Of a stretch of DNA of 17,861 nt, positions 7,648-15,877 are shown piece by piece. Below the pieces are notes generated by a model. The model was not told where the DNA came from. It saw only the letters and a list, made by a program, of their open reading frames with translations, and searched no databases. The stretch's first letter is position 1. Each line of letters starts with the position of its first letter. The translations under genes were made by a program, and so were the position numbers. This DNA comes from Gammaproteobacteria bacterium (lineage in GTDB: Bacteria > Pseudomonadota > Gammaproteobacteria > S012-40): positions 1 to 17,861 of the forward strand of contig WFVN01000238.1 in NCBI GenBank assembly GCA_015491615.1, given 5' to 3'.

Positions 7648-9084
7648 TCACCTTCCCGACAACCCCGCCTCGAGCGGGCCCAGCCAACGCGCGTAACGGC
7701 GCCAGCGCCCGATGGAGCGTGTGTACAGGGGCTCGCGCACCTGCCACTGACTGGCGGTGGTCACCCCCCCCTCGGCCTCCAAGTGGTCCAGACAAGCGGG
7801 ATCCCATGGCAGATCCAGGAAATCCAGCACGCGCCGGAGGATCGGCTCCGGCGCCGTCACCAGGTCTTCGTAATCCACCGTCAGCCAGCGCTCGGCCGGC
7901 AGACGCGCACGCCAGTAATCCAGCAAATCCAGATAGCGGCGCATGAAGCGGCCCAAGTGGTGGAGGTCGCGGCTGTATTCGTGTCCGTGGGTGAAACACT
8001 GAAAAAAGCAGGACAGCCCCACGTCCATGGGGTCCCGGCGGCAAAAGATCACCTTCGCCCCGGCCAACGCCTGCCCCGCCGGGCCGGCGAAAAAGCCGTT
8101 GAGGGGGGTCTTGTCCAAGATCCATTGGGGCGTGGCGGGCAAACTAGTCAGGTAGCGGCACCCGGCCTCCAGGCGTTCCTCGGTCGGTAAATGCCCCCAG
8201 TTCGCCGGAAAATTGCCACTGCCCTCCAGTGCCTCGCGCAGCCAGGGTGGTTCCCCCACCGAGGCGATAGCCGAATGGCGGGTGAGGAAGCGCTCCAGCA
8301 GGGTGGTGCCGGAACGGGGCATGCCCACCACGAACAACACCGGCCGCTCGGGGGCGCCGGGCAGGGGCGACACCGGGCCGGGGCAGGCGGCCCGCAGGGC
8401 GGCGTCGTAACGGGTGTGGGCGCCCTCGTCGTAACTCGGTCCCAACAGGCGGTTTCCCAACTCGTAGGCCTGGAAGGCGGCCTCGAAACGGCCCAGATCG
8501 TCCAGGATCTTACCCAGGGCGAAGACCATGCGGGCACGGGCCCAGGTCGGCCGAAAGGCGTCTCCAACCAAGGTCTGAAGGTGGTCGAGATAGGCCGGCG
8601 GTCGCTGGTGACGTTGGATTTTGGCCAGTTGGAAAAAGGCCTCGGCATGATCGGGGGCCAGGGCCAGGGTGCGCTCGAAACAGGCGATCGCCGCCGCTTT
8701 TTGCCCGAGGGCGGACAAGGACTGCCCCAGGGCGATCCACACGTCCGGATGGTCGCCGCCGTGGTCGATGGCCACACGGAAATGCTGCGCCGCTTCCCGG
8801 TGCCGACCGAGCTGTTTGAGACACAACCCCAGGTTGTAGCGGGCCGGCGCATGATCCGGCTCCCGGGCCAGGAGGCGGAAAAAATGGGAGAGGGCGGCCT
8901 CGGGCGTGCCCTGCTCCAGATGGGCGATGCCCAGATAGAGGGTCCCGGTGAGATCGTCTTGCCTCTCTCGACGCCCGGCGGCTTCCATCAAGGCCGCCCA
9001 ATTTCGCTTCCGGCGCAGGGTTTCCAGATAGGGGTCGGCGTCTCGACGAGAGTTTTTCTGCATGTCGTCGATGGAATCAAGCAT
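7648..9084 (-). CDS. TPR-sulfotransferase (Sulfotransfer_3-like)
   Basis: In this 478-residue protein residues about 45-210 are TPR units (ARYNLGLCLKQLGRHREAAQ, ACFERTLALAPDHAEAFFQL). The C-terminal half is a PAPS-dependent sulfotransferase. The 5'-phosphosulfate loop is GMPRSGTTLLERFL (residues 254-267). It is followed by SVGEPPWL, with Glu278 at the place of the catalytic base in tyrosylprotein-sulfotransferase-like enzymes, then ILDKTPLN (322-329). The 3'-phosphate motif is CRRDPMDVGLSCFF (348-361). The expected reaction is transfer of sulfate from PAPS to a hydroxyl on a protein or glycan, with the TPRs positioning the substrate. Its place next to fliT, and the TPR-glycosyltransferases on the other flank, suggest filament decoration (inference). 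No signal peptide is visible, so it should be cytosolic. The start ATG has only a weak GGGA upstream. MQKNSRR (residue 8) is a possible alternative start. Confidence 0.9.
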   Translation of the reverse strand: MLDSIDDMQKNSRRDADPYLETLRRKRNWAALMEAAGRRERQDDLTGTLYLGIAHLEQGTPEAALSHFFRLLAREPDHAPARYNLGLCLKQLGRHREAAQHFRVAIDHGGDHPDVWIALGQSLSALGQKAAAIACFERTLALAPDHAEAFFQLAKIQRHQRPPAYLDHLQTLVGDAFRPTWARARMVFALGKILDDLGRFEAAFQAYELGNRLLGPSYDEGAHTRYDAALRAACPGPVSPLPGAPERPVLFVVGMPRSGTTLLERFLTRHSAIASVGEPPWLREALEGSGNFPANWGHLPTEERLEAGCRYLTSLPATPQWILDKTPLNGFFAGPAGQALAGAKVIFCRRDPMDVGLSCFFQCFTHGHEYSRDLHHLGRFMRRYLDLLDYWRARLPAERWLTVDYEDLVTAPEPILRRVLDFLDLPWDPACLDHLEAEGGVTTASQWQVREPLYTRSIGRWRRYARWLGPLEAGLSGR

Positions 9085-9109
9085 CGTGCCGATCCCGGGG
9101 GAAGGAAGC

Positions 9110-9488
9110 TATGCTCGAAAATAGTGTACGGGGAGGGATTGAGGGAGGCGGCGTACCCTGCTGAAATCGCTTTGGGGAACAGAGAATCAGCAAAGGAGGT
9201 ACGCGCCGCCATGAGCGAAGATAACGTAGTCGCCTTTGGGTCGCCAACGGGGATCGAAGATCCGTTGACGGAGCTCTTGCGCACGGGTGCCAAGCGATTG
9301 ATACAGCAGGCGATCGAGGCGGAGCTGATCGAGCTGTTGGCGCGGTTTGAGGGGACGGTCGACGACCAAGGCCGCCGGGCGGCGCTGGCGCAGGATCCGA
9401 GGGTTCAATCACCTGGCCAAGGTCATCGGACTTCACAAGGCGCCACCGGAACACGCGAGCCTGGGCAAAATCCGTCGTCTCCGATGAT
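9110..9488 (+). mobile_element. Remnant of an IS256-family insertion sequence (internally deleted)
   Basis: This segment sits between the divergently oriented sulfotransferase and regulator genes. It holds the fused ends of a transposase gene, preceded by AGTGTACGG, which resembles the GTGTAC-bearing termini seen in some IS256-type elements. The outer limits are approximate, because I could not identify a matching right inverted repeat or a target duplication. Confidence 0.5.
9211..9487 (+). pseudogene. Truncated IS256-family transposase (N- and C-terminal pieces joined)
   Basis: The first 57 codons from ATG 9211 read MSEDNVVAFGSPTGIEDP, LTELLRTGAKRLIQQAIEAE and LIELLARFEGTVDDQGRRA. This is the standard start of Mutator/IS256 transposases (DPL..LLR.GA..L...AVEAEL..L), with AAAGGAGG upstream. 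Where the family continues into its catalytic DDE region, the sequence instead jumps at about 9383 to another frame reading RWRRIRGFNHLAKVI. That resembles the RRLRGF..L..VI near the transposase C-terminus, and it stops at 9485-9487. The entire catalytic core is missing, so it cannot transpose by itself. The N-terminal frame runs on to 9492 as nonsense and overlaps the start of the next gene. The C-terminal assignment is from memory of the family pattern. Confidence 0.65.
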
Positions 9489-12400
9489 ATGATCCTCCCT
9501 TATACCAAACTAACTCCGCCCGTACTGGAGCGGGTCTATCCGCGGACGCGCTTGTTTGCAGCGCTGGACGCCTTGCGCGCGCGACCGGTCACTTGGATCT
9601 CGGCACCGGGCGGTGCGGGCAAGACCACTCTGGTGGCCAGTTACCTGGTCCAGCGGGACATCACTCCTCTGTGGTACCAAGTGGATCCCGCCGACGGGGA
9701 CATCGCTTCTTTCTTCCATTTCCTCGGCGAGGGGCATGCACGCCTGAAAGGCGACGACGGTCGTCTCCTCCCGTTGTTCACCCCCGAGTATCAGTTGGGG
9801 ATGTCCGCTTTCGCGCGCCACTTCTTCCGGGAACTGTTTGCCACCTTGTCGATGCCGGCAGTGCTGGTGCTGGACAACATCGAGGCCGTCGACGAGGGTT
9901 CGGATTTCCACGAGGTGTTGCGGCATGGATTGGAAGAAGTCCCGCCCGGAGCTCGGGTCATCGTCACCGGCCGTTGTCGGCCGCCCCCCCGCTATGCCCG
10001 CCTGCACCTGAACGGCCGCCTGGCGCGGCTCGGCTGGGACTGGCTGCAGCTCACCGATGAGGAAAGTCGGGGGGTCATCGAAATGCTGACGGAGGGGCGC
10101 GGGCTGCCGGAGGACACCGTGCGTCGCTTGCAAGAGGATGCTCAGGGCTGGATGGCGGGTCTGGTACTGTTGCTGGGTTCGAGAGAAGCGGCGCCAGCGA
10201 CGGGATTCACGCGCCAGTGCTTCGACGACTACTTCGCCACCGAGGTATTTGGGAGACTGCCGGCGCGCACTCGTACCCTCTTGCTACACACTGCCTGGCT
10301 CACTCATGTGCGCGCCGATACTGCCGCGGAGCTCTCGGGCATTGAGGAAGCCGGCCATGTCCTTCGCGACCTGGAGCGGCAACAGATGTTCGTTACTGCA
10401 CGGGTGGGAGACGATCCGCTCTACGCATACCATCCTTTGTTGCGGGCCTTTCTACAAACCGAGGCCGCGCGCATCCTCTCCCCCAAGGCTCTGGCGCGGC
10501 TCAAACATGCCACGGCGGTCATCCTCGCCCGTGAAGGCGATTTTGACGAAGCGGTGGAACTGTATGCCCACACCGGTCGCTGGTCCGAGCTGGCGGCGCT
10601 GATTCGGGCACAGGCCCCGGTCCTGTGGACACAGGGACGCGCCCGGTTGTTGCGACGATGGCTGGACCGGCTGCCTGCCGACCACGTTGAAAGGGATCCC
10701 TGGTTGTCCTACTGGTACGGCAACACGGCCCTGCTGGCCGACCCTCGGGACGCCGGGCGCCACTTCGAGGTCGCTCTGGAAGGCTTCGAAGCAACCGATG
10801 ACGTGGCCGGTCTTTGCCTGAGTCTCACCGGTATCCTCGACGGCATCATGTACGGCAACGACAGTCTGGCCGAGGCACCGCGCTGGCTGGCCGTTTTCGA
10901 CGCTTTACGTCCGCGGCTGGTCGGCTGTCCGTTGCCGCACGTCGCTCTCCGATTGGAGTTCACTGCGTTCAATCTCCAGTTTGTGGCCTGTCCCGGGCGG
11001 GTCAGCCCCAGCGAATGGCGGACCTGGGCGCAGCGCCTGGAAACCCGGCTCGATGGCGTCTCCGACGATACCTTGCGCTGCATGAGTGCCGCCCATCTGG
11101 GCATGTACTACACCTGGCACCCCCAGCCGGATCGCTTGGCGCTGCTCGCCGACGCGCTTCAGAAATACGCCGTCTCGGACCGGCTGGCGCCGCAGGCTCG
11201 ACTGCTGGCTTACTTGGTGGAAATCACCCGGTGCTGGATGACTGCCCGAGCCGAGAACGCCGGGGCCGTCATCCGCGCAGCCCTGCAAGTAATGGAAGAA
11301 CATGGCGCTTTCGTGTCCCGGCCGTGGCTGCTGTCGGCGGCCCTCTTCTGTCACCTCGCGCGCCGCGATCTGCCGACCGCAGGGCGGCTGTTGGCTCAGT
11401 TCCACCGCCATGTGCGACCTCACAATCGCAACGAGCAGGCCCATTACCATTTCCTGGCAGGCTGGCTGGACGGACTGCGGGGCGAGCACGAAGCGGCGCT
11501 GGTTCATGCCACCGCCGCCTGTGAGCACATCCGATCCTTGCACACCCCCCACTTCGAGCTGCTCGCCCGGTTGTTGTACTGCCAGACGCTGGTACGACTG
11601 GAACGCCACGACGAGGCCGGGCGGGAGATCGCTGCCGCTCGCACACTGGCCGTCTCCATCCACGCTTGCCATGCGGCGGTGTTCCACCTGGGCCTATTGG
11701 AGGCATGGATCGCCTGGCGGCAAGGCCGGACGGTCGAGGTACGTGCGTATCTGCGCCGCGCCCTGGCCTGTGGGCGCGAGCTGGGCTTGCGCATCAGCCC
11801 GCCCACCGATCCGGTGTTGCTCGCTCGTCTTTGTGCCCTGGCTCTGACGCACGACATCGAAACCGCTTATGTCCGACGACTCATCCGGTGGAACGACTTG
11901 CCCATGCCGGAGGACGCCCATTTGCTGGCTGCCTGGCCCATGGCCGTGCGCATCTACACTCTGGGCCGCTTCTCCATCCAGGTGCACGGACGCCACCTGA
12001 CCCGGCGTCCGGCCCACAACAAGCCCATCAAGTTGTTGCAGGCACTCATCTCCTTAGGGGGACGTGAGGTGGCCGACCACCGCATCGAGGGTGTTCTCTG
12101 GCCCGACGCCGAGGGTGACGCCGCCCACCGCGCCCTCCTCACCAACCTCCAGCGTTTGCGTAAACTGCTGGGCGTGCGTGATGCCATCCGCTATCACGAC
12201 GGTCGCCTCACCCTCGACCCGCGCCACTGCTGGGTGGATGCCTGGGCTTTCGAGCGGGAGCCGGAGAATCACGAATCACAAGCCCTGTCCCGGACCCTGA
12301 CCCTTTACCGGGGGACTTTCTTGCGCGATGAGGGCGACGACGACTGGCACCTGCCCATGCGTGAGCGCCTGCACACCCTGGCCTTGCGCCGCTGCCAGCG

Positions 12401-12656
12401 TCTATTGGACGATCTCGTCGCCATGAGTCGTTGGTCCGAAGTGGTGATACACGGCCAGTGCGCCCTGGAGATCGACCCTTTGTACGAGCCTTTCTATCAG
12501 ACCCTGATCCGAGCCCATCACCGACTGGGCCACCGAGGCGAAGCTATTCGCATCTGGCGTTTGTGTCGGCTGCGGTTGCGCCAGGTTCTGGGTACGGAGC
12601 CCTCACCCCGTACCCGCGCTCTTTTCGAAGAGGCCCGCTCGTTCGGCAGGACCTGA
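9489..12656 (+). CDS. STAND/MalT-like ATPase regulator with C-terminal BTAD (SARP-type) domain
   Basis: This 1055-residue cytosolic regulator opens MILPYTKLTPPVLERVYPRT. That opening and the NTPase core resemble MalT/LuxR-type STAND ATPases: Walker A APGGAGKTT at residues 39-47, Walker B AVLVLDN at 124-130 and RVIVTGR at 156-162. The middle (about 330-800) is helical TPR-like repeat. The C-terminus does not carry a LuxR helix-turn-helix. Instead, from about residue 818, MAVRIYTLGRFSIQVHGR begins an OmpR-like winged helix (KPIKLLQALISLGG...IEGVLWPD). A BTAD follows (about 920-1045), with QALSRTLTLYRGTFL and AIRIWRLCRLRLRQVLGTEP. Such proteins activate target promoters after ligand-dependent ATP switching. 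The likely target is the downstream lipoprotein gene, whose spacer carries repeats of SARP-operator geometry. There is no good Shine-Dalgarno. The ATG overlaps the end of the transposase-remnant reading frame. Confidence 0.88.
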   Translation: MILPYTKLTPPVLERVYPRTRLFAALDALRARPVTWISAPGGAGKTTLVASYLVQRDITPLWYQVDPADGDIASFFHFLGEGHARLKGDDGRLLPLFTPEYQLGMSAFARHFFRELFATLSMPAVLVLDNIEAVDEGSDFHEVLRHGLEEVPPGARVIVTGRCRPPPRYARLHLNGRLARLGWDWLQLTDEESRGVIEMLTEGRGLPEDTVRRLQEDAQGWMAGLVLLLGSREAAPATGFTRQCFDDYFATEVFGRLPARTRTLLLHTAWLTHVRADTAAELSGIEEAGHVLRDLERQQMFVTARVGDDPLYAYHPLLRAFLQTEAARILSPKALARLKHATAVILAREGDFDEAVELYAHTGRWSELAALIRAQAPVLWTQGRARLLRRWLDRLPADHVERDPWLSYWYGNTALLADPRDAGRHFEVALEGFEATDDVAGLCLSLTGILDGIMYGNDSLAEAPRWLAVFDALRPRLVGCPLPHVALRLEFTAFNLQFVACPGRVSPSEWRTWAQRLETRLDGVSDDTLRCMSAAHLGMYYTWHPQPDRLALLADALQKYAVSDRLAPQARLLAYLVEITRCWMTARAENAGAVIRAALQVMEEHGAFVSRPWLLSAALFCHLARRDLPTAGRLLAQFHRHVRPHNRNEQAHYHFLAGWLDGLRGEHEAALVHATAACEHIRSLHTPHFELLARLLYCQTLVRLERHDEAGREIAAARTLAVSIHACHAAVFHLGLLEAWIAWRQGRTVEVRAYLRRALACGRELGLRISPPTDPVLLARLCALALTHDIETAYVRRLIRWNDLPMPEDAHLLAAWPMAVRIYTLGRFSIQVHGRHLTRRPAHNKPIKLLQALISLGGREVADHRIEGVLWPDAEGDAAHRALLTNLQRLRKLLGVRDAIRYHDGRLTLDPRHCWVDAWAFEREPENHESQALSRTLTLYRGTFLRDEGDDDWHLPMRERLHTLALRRCQRLLDDLVAMSRWSEVVIHGQCALEIDPLYEPFYQTLIRAHHRLGHRGEAIRIWRLCRLRLRQVLGTEPSPRTRALFEEARSFGRT

Positions 12657-12716
12657 CTCGTCGCGCCATGGGACCGGAACCGTGGCGGTCCTCAGCGGTG
12701 GTTTTTGTCTCTCCAT

Positions 12717-12749
12717 GTTACCGGGGTGTTACCGGCTCCGTGCCAGAAT
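12717..12749 (+). promoter_or_regulatory. Direct-repeat operator and -10-like box of SARP type
   Basis: GTTACCGG occurs at 12717-12724 and again at 12728-12735, an 11-bp period. Exactly 8 bp later is CAGAAT (12744-12749), four of six matches to TATAAT. Established SARP/BTAD activators bind heptamer direct repeats spaced by 11 bp (or multiples) ending 8 bp upstream of the -10. The site lies between the BTAD regulator gene and the lipoprotein gene, about 70 bp before the latter's ATG. Binding is inferred, not shown. Confidence 0.5.
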
Positions 12750-12819
12750 CCCCCCGATCGTATCCGGTAGGCCCCGGCGCTCGCAGGGGCTTGCGCCATC
12801 TGAACATGGAGTCCCCACA

Positions 12820-15800
12820 ATGCACGACCGAGTCCGTCACCCCCTGCGCTTTCTCCGTACGCTATGTCTACCGTTGCTTCTTCTCACCTTGGCCGGTTGC
12901 GGGGGTGGAAGCAGTGGCAAACCGGCGGTTTTCGATGACGATCCACCGGTCGCTGGTGGCAGTACCTGGACCGTCATTGCCACCGCCGGGGCGGGGGGCG
13001 GCATCAGCCCCGCCAGCGCCACGGTTCAAGAAGGGGAAAGCGCCACTTTCACCGTTGTCCCAGAGAGCGGCTACGCCGTCGCCAGCGTCACCGGCTGCAA
13101 TGGCAGTCTCTCCGGCGACACCTACACCACCGGGCCCGTGGGCGCCGATTGTACCGTCACTGCAAGCTTCACCGTCAGCACCACGGGCGTCACCTGGACC
13201 GTCTCCGCTACCGCCGACCCCGCCGCCGGCGGCACGGTCACGGGCTCCGGGACCTTCGCCGAGGGGGAGACCATCACCCTCACCGCCACCCCCAGCGACG
13301 GTTACCGCTTCGTCAACTGGACAGAAGGCGGCGAGCCGGTGGCCACCACCACCAGCTACGCCTTCACCGCGTCCGCGGACCGCAGCCTGGTGGCCCACTT
13401 CGCCCTCCTCACGGCCGAGGGCGAAAACACGCCCTACGACATTGCCGCCTTCGGCTACGAGGACTTCCGGCCCAAGACGTTCAATCCCTTGCGCCGGCGC
13501 CGCGCGCCGCTGGTGAAATCGGAGGAACTGCTGGTGCTCCCCGTGGGCATGCCTGCTTCCCTCGAGGACGACCGCGAGGACCAGAAACCCACCATCAGTC
13601 TGGCCTCGCGCCCCGGCTTTCCCGGTGTCGCCGCCTATTACCGCAGCGCCGGGCGCGCCGACGTAGACGGTGACGGGCGCGAGGAGCTCGTCATCCTGCG
13701 CCTCGGCGATCCCGACGACGATCCTGTTGACGGACTCGTGCTGGGCGTCTACACGCTGGGCCCCGGTGACGAACCGCTCCTGCAGGCCACCATCCTGGAC
13801 GGCACCCCCATGCTCACCGCCCGCATGGCGCCGGCCGACGTGGACGGTGACGGCGCCGATGAACTCGTGGTCTACGGCGTCGTCGGCCCCGACGCCCAGC
13901 ACATCGCTTACAGCCGCGTCGCCGTGTACGACTTCAACGGGACCGACTACGACAAGACCTTCGATTTCGGTGCCGACTACAGCGAGTTCAAGGAGATCGC
14001 CGTGGCCCCCGGTGACTTCGACGGCAACGGCCGGGACGAGCTCCTCGTCGTCTGGCGCACCGATACCGTCCTATGGACCGGTAAGCGGGTGACGGCCATC
14101 TCCGCCAACATCTTCACCCCCACTCCCCGCGCCAATGGTTTCACCGTCACCAGCGTGACCGATCTCTCTCCCGACTTGATGCAAGACGGCGACTACGAGG
14201 TGCTGGAACTGGGCGCGGCCGCCGCCGACCTGGACAATGACGGCCGCCCCGAGCCGGTGGTGGCCACCATCCGCCTGGACACCGCCACCGGCACGCCGGA
14301 GATCGACGTTCTCGCCCTCAAGCCGCGCGGCGGCAGGCTCACCCCCATGGCCTCCGCCAAACAGGCCCTGCAGACCACGGACCACTCCCCCTACGACGAC
14401 GAGCTCTGGCTGCTGGCCACCGCCGACCTCAACGGCGACGGCCAACAGGAGATCGTTTCCACCCTCCGCGACATTGACGGCGGCACAGCCCAATGGGGAT
14501 GCCGTTTCAGCCACTTCGCCCTCAATAACGCCGCCGCGGAGAAGGGCTTCGACGCCACCGTCTCCACGGTGATGCTCAGCAGCAGCGATGCCAGCCGCAA
14601 GAGCCGCTGCGCCATGGCCGTTTTGGACAGCGACCGCGACAGTGAAGACGAAGTTGCCCTGGGGCGCCTGGACCCCGGCGATCCGGATCCGCTGGGAACC
14701 GTGTACAACGTGCTCTGGCGGCAAGAAATCAGCGCCATCACCACGCCCCAGGATCTCTACACCCTCATCGGCGAGGAACTGCCCAAGCAGTCCACAGGGC
14801 TGACACGCCGCGATCCCTGGCCCATCACCTTCGTGGGCGCGGACTTCGACGGCGACAACCTGGAGGTGAAATACACGGGCAAGAAGTGGCTGAGCCTGCC
14901 CAACCCCATGGTCATGTACGTGGCCGCGGCCCCGCCCAGCCAGGGCAACGTCAGCCACAACTTCGTGGACACGGGCACCGCCGTCACCTTCATCGACTAT
15001 ACGGAAGACTCCAAAGGCACCGGCCTCGGCGTCACCACCGGGGTGACCCTGTCCATGGAGACACCCGACTTCTTCGATATCTTCGTCTCCCTGGAGGCCT
15101 CGGTGGGCATTTCCCGCACCTTCAAGCAGACACAGACCAATACTAAGATCGTCACACGGGAGACCAGCTTCGCGGGACCGCCCGACGCCGACAAGGTAGC
15201 CTTCCAGGGCACCCTGTTCATGTCCTACGAGTACGAGGTCGTGGGCGCTCCCGAAGATCCCGACATCAAGTCCCCCGTCGGTACACGTATCACCATCGAC
15301 GAGCCGGTGGCCACCAAGATTTGGCACTGGCCCCTGGAGTTCTTCAACGCTACGGTGGACGCCAGCCAGCGTATCGGGCCCGACATCATGGACCACACGC
15401 CGGGGATGGTGAGTAGCTACATGCGTGAGAGCGACAAGAACGCCTTGAAGAACTCCTCCGACTTCATCATGGAGATCGGTCCCATCACCGTCAACTACAG
15501 CGGCGGCAGCCTGGGTGGTGGCTATGGTTCCCTGTCCATTGAGACCACCGACGAGAACCTGACGGAAGTCGAAATCAGCAAGACGGTGGACTACAGCGCC
15601 GGTATGAGCGTCGCTGGAATCGGCATGAGTGTCAGCCGCAGCATCGAGGATACGGGGATCTACAGCGTCACCATGGGCAAGGGGGTCCGCTACGAGGGCA
15701 AAGTGGGTGAGATCCTCTCCTTGGAGGAGTACCAGGACTACTACTACGATTGGGGTATGTTCGTCCGCTGGGCGGAGCGCGCCGACGGCGCCAAGTTCCA

Positions 15801-15849
15801 GGTCATCGACTACTGGGTGGACGATCTCGGACCTGGATACAAAAACTAG
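12820..15849 (+). CDS. Large lipoprotein with beta repeats, FG-GAP-like repeats and an unassigned C-terminal domain
   Basis: The 1009-residue product starts MHDRVRHPLRFLRTLCLPLL, and the lipobox LAGC puts the lipid-modified Cys at residue 27. GGAG lies nine bases before this ATG. The in-frame ATG at 12682 would bury the signal peptide and is rejected. Residues 49-117 and about 124-192 are two beta repeats of the type common in surface proteins (GYAVASVTGCNGS; GYRFVNWTEGG). Calcium-binding-like FG-GAP motifs follow at about residues 281 (DVDGDGREEL), 340, 399, 470, 536, 601 and 675 (DFDGDN), suggesting a beta-propeller. The last 310 residues have long alternating Ser/Thr/Val/Gly strands (GLGVTTGVTLSMETPDFFDI, AGMSVAGIGMSVSRSIEDTG) and an aromatic end (EEYQDYYYDWGMFVRW). 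The domain is not one I can name. No +2 Asp follows the lipid Cys, so outer-membrane sorting is plausible. Confidence 0.85.
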   Translation: MHDRVRHPLRFLRTLCLPLLLLTLAGCGGGSSGKPAVFDDDPPVAGGSTWTVIATAGAGGGISPASATVQEGESATFTVVPESGYAVASVTGCNGSLSGDTYTTGPVGADCTVTASFTVSTTGVTWTVSATADPAAGGTVTGSGTFAEGETITLTATPSDGYRFVNWTEGGEPVATTTSYAFTASADRSLVAHFALLTAEGENTPYDIAAFGYEDFRPKTFNPLRRRRAPLVKSEELLVLPVGMPASLEDDREDQKPTISLASRPGFPGVAAYYRSAGRADVDGDGREELVILRLGDPDDDPVDGLVLGVYTLGPGDEPLLQATILDGTPMLTARMAPADVDGDGADELVVYGVVGPDAQHIAYSRVAVYDFNGTDYDKTFDFGADYSEFKEIAVAPGDFDGNGRDELLVVWRTDTVLWTGKRVTAISANIFTPTPRANGFTVTSVTDLSPDLMQDGDYEVLELGAAAADLDNDGRPEPVVATIRLDTATGTPEIDVLALKPRGGRLTPMASAKQALQTTDHSPYDDELWLLATADLNGDGQQEIVSTLRDIDGGTAQWGCRFSHFALNNAAAEKGFDATVSTVMLSSSDASRKSRCAMAVLDSDRDSEDEVALGRLDPGDPDPLGTVYNVLWRQEISAITTPQDLYTLIGEELPKQSTGLTRRDPWPITFVGADFDGDNLEVKYTGKKWLSLPNPMVMYVAAAPPSQGNVSHNFVDTGTAVTFIDYTEDSKGTGLGVTTGVTLSMETPDFFDIFVSLEASVGISRTFKQTQTNTKIVTRETSFAGPPDADKVAFQGTLFMSYEYEVVGAPEDPDIKSPVGTRITIDEPVATKIWHWPLEFFNATVDASQRIGPDIMDHTPGMVSSYMRESDKNALKNSSDFIMEIGPITVNYSGGSLGGGYGSLSIETTDENLTEVEISKTVDYSAGMSVAGIGMSVSRSIEDTGIYSVTMGKGVRYEGKVGEILSLEEYQDYYYDWGMFVRWAERADGAKFQVIDYWVDDLGPGYKN

Positions 15850-15877
15850 ATGCCATGAACGCTCGATACAAACGGTC

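Noticed and set aside
8191..9210. Plus-strand frame antisense to the sulfotransferase, continuous with the transposase start
   Set aside because: The antisense part has no protein-like pattern. Only the part from ATG 9211, with its own ribosome site, resembles a transposase.
9515..9535. Possible right inverted repeat of the IS256 remnant (minus strand AGTACGGGCGGAG versus left AGTGTACGGGGAG)
   Set aside because: It falls in codons 10-15 of the regulator, whose N-terminal KLTPP...V.R.RL pattern is typical of the family. The match needs gaps, so chance similarity is likelier.
12682..12819. Upstream in-frame start for the lipoprotein
   Set aside because: It would place 46 extra residues before a good signal peptide and lipobox and run through the promoter-like repeats. 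ATG 12820 has a suitable GGAG.
12431..13516. 361-codon plus-strand frame bridging the regulator end and lipoprotein start
   Set aside because: It is Pro/Ser-rich, overlaps two well supported genes in another frame and has no recognisable domain.
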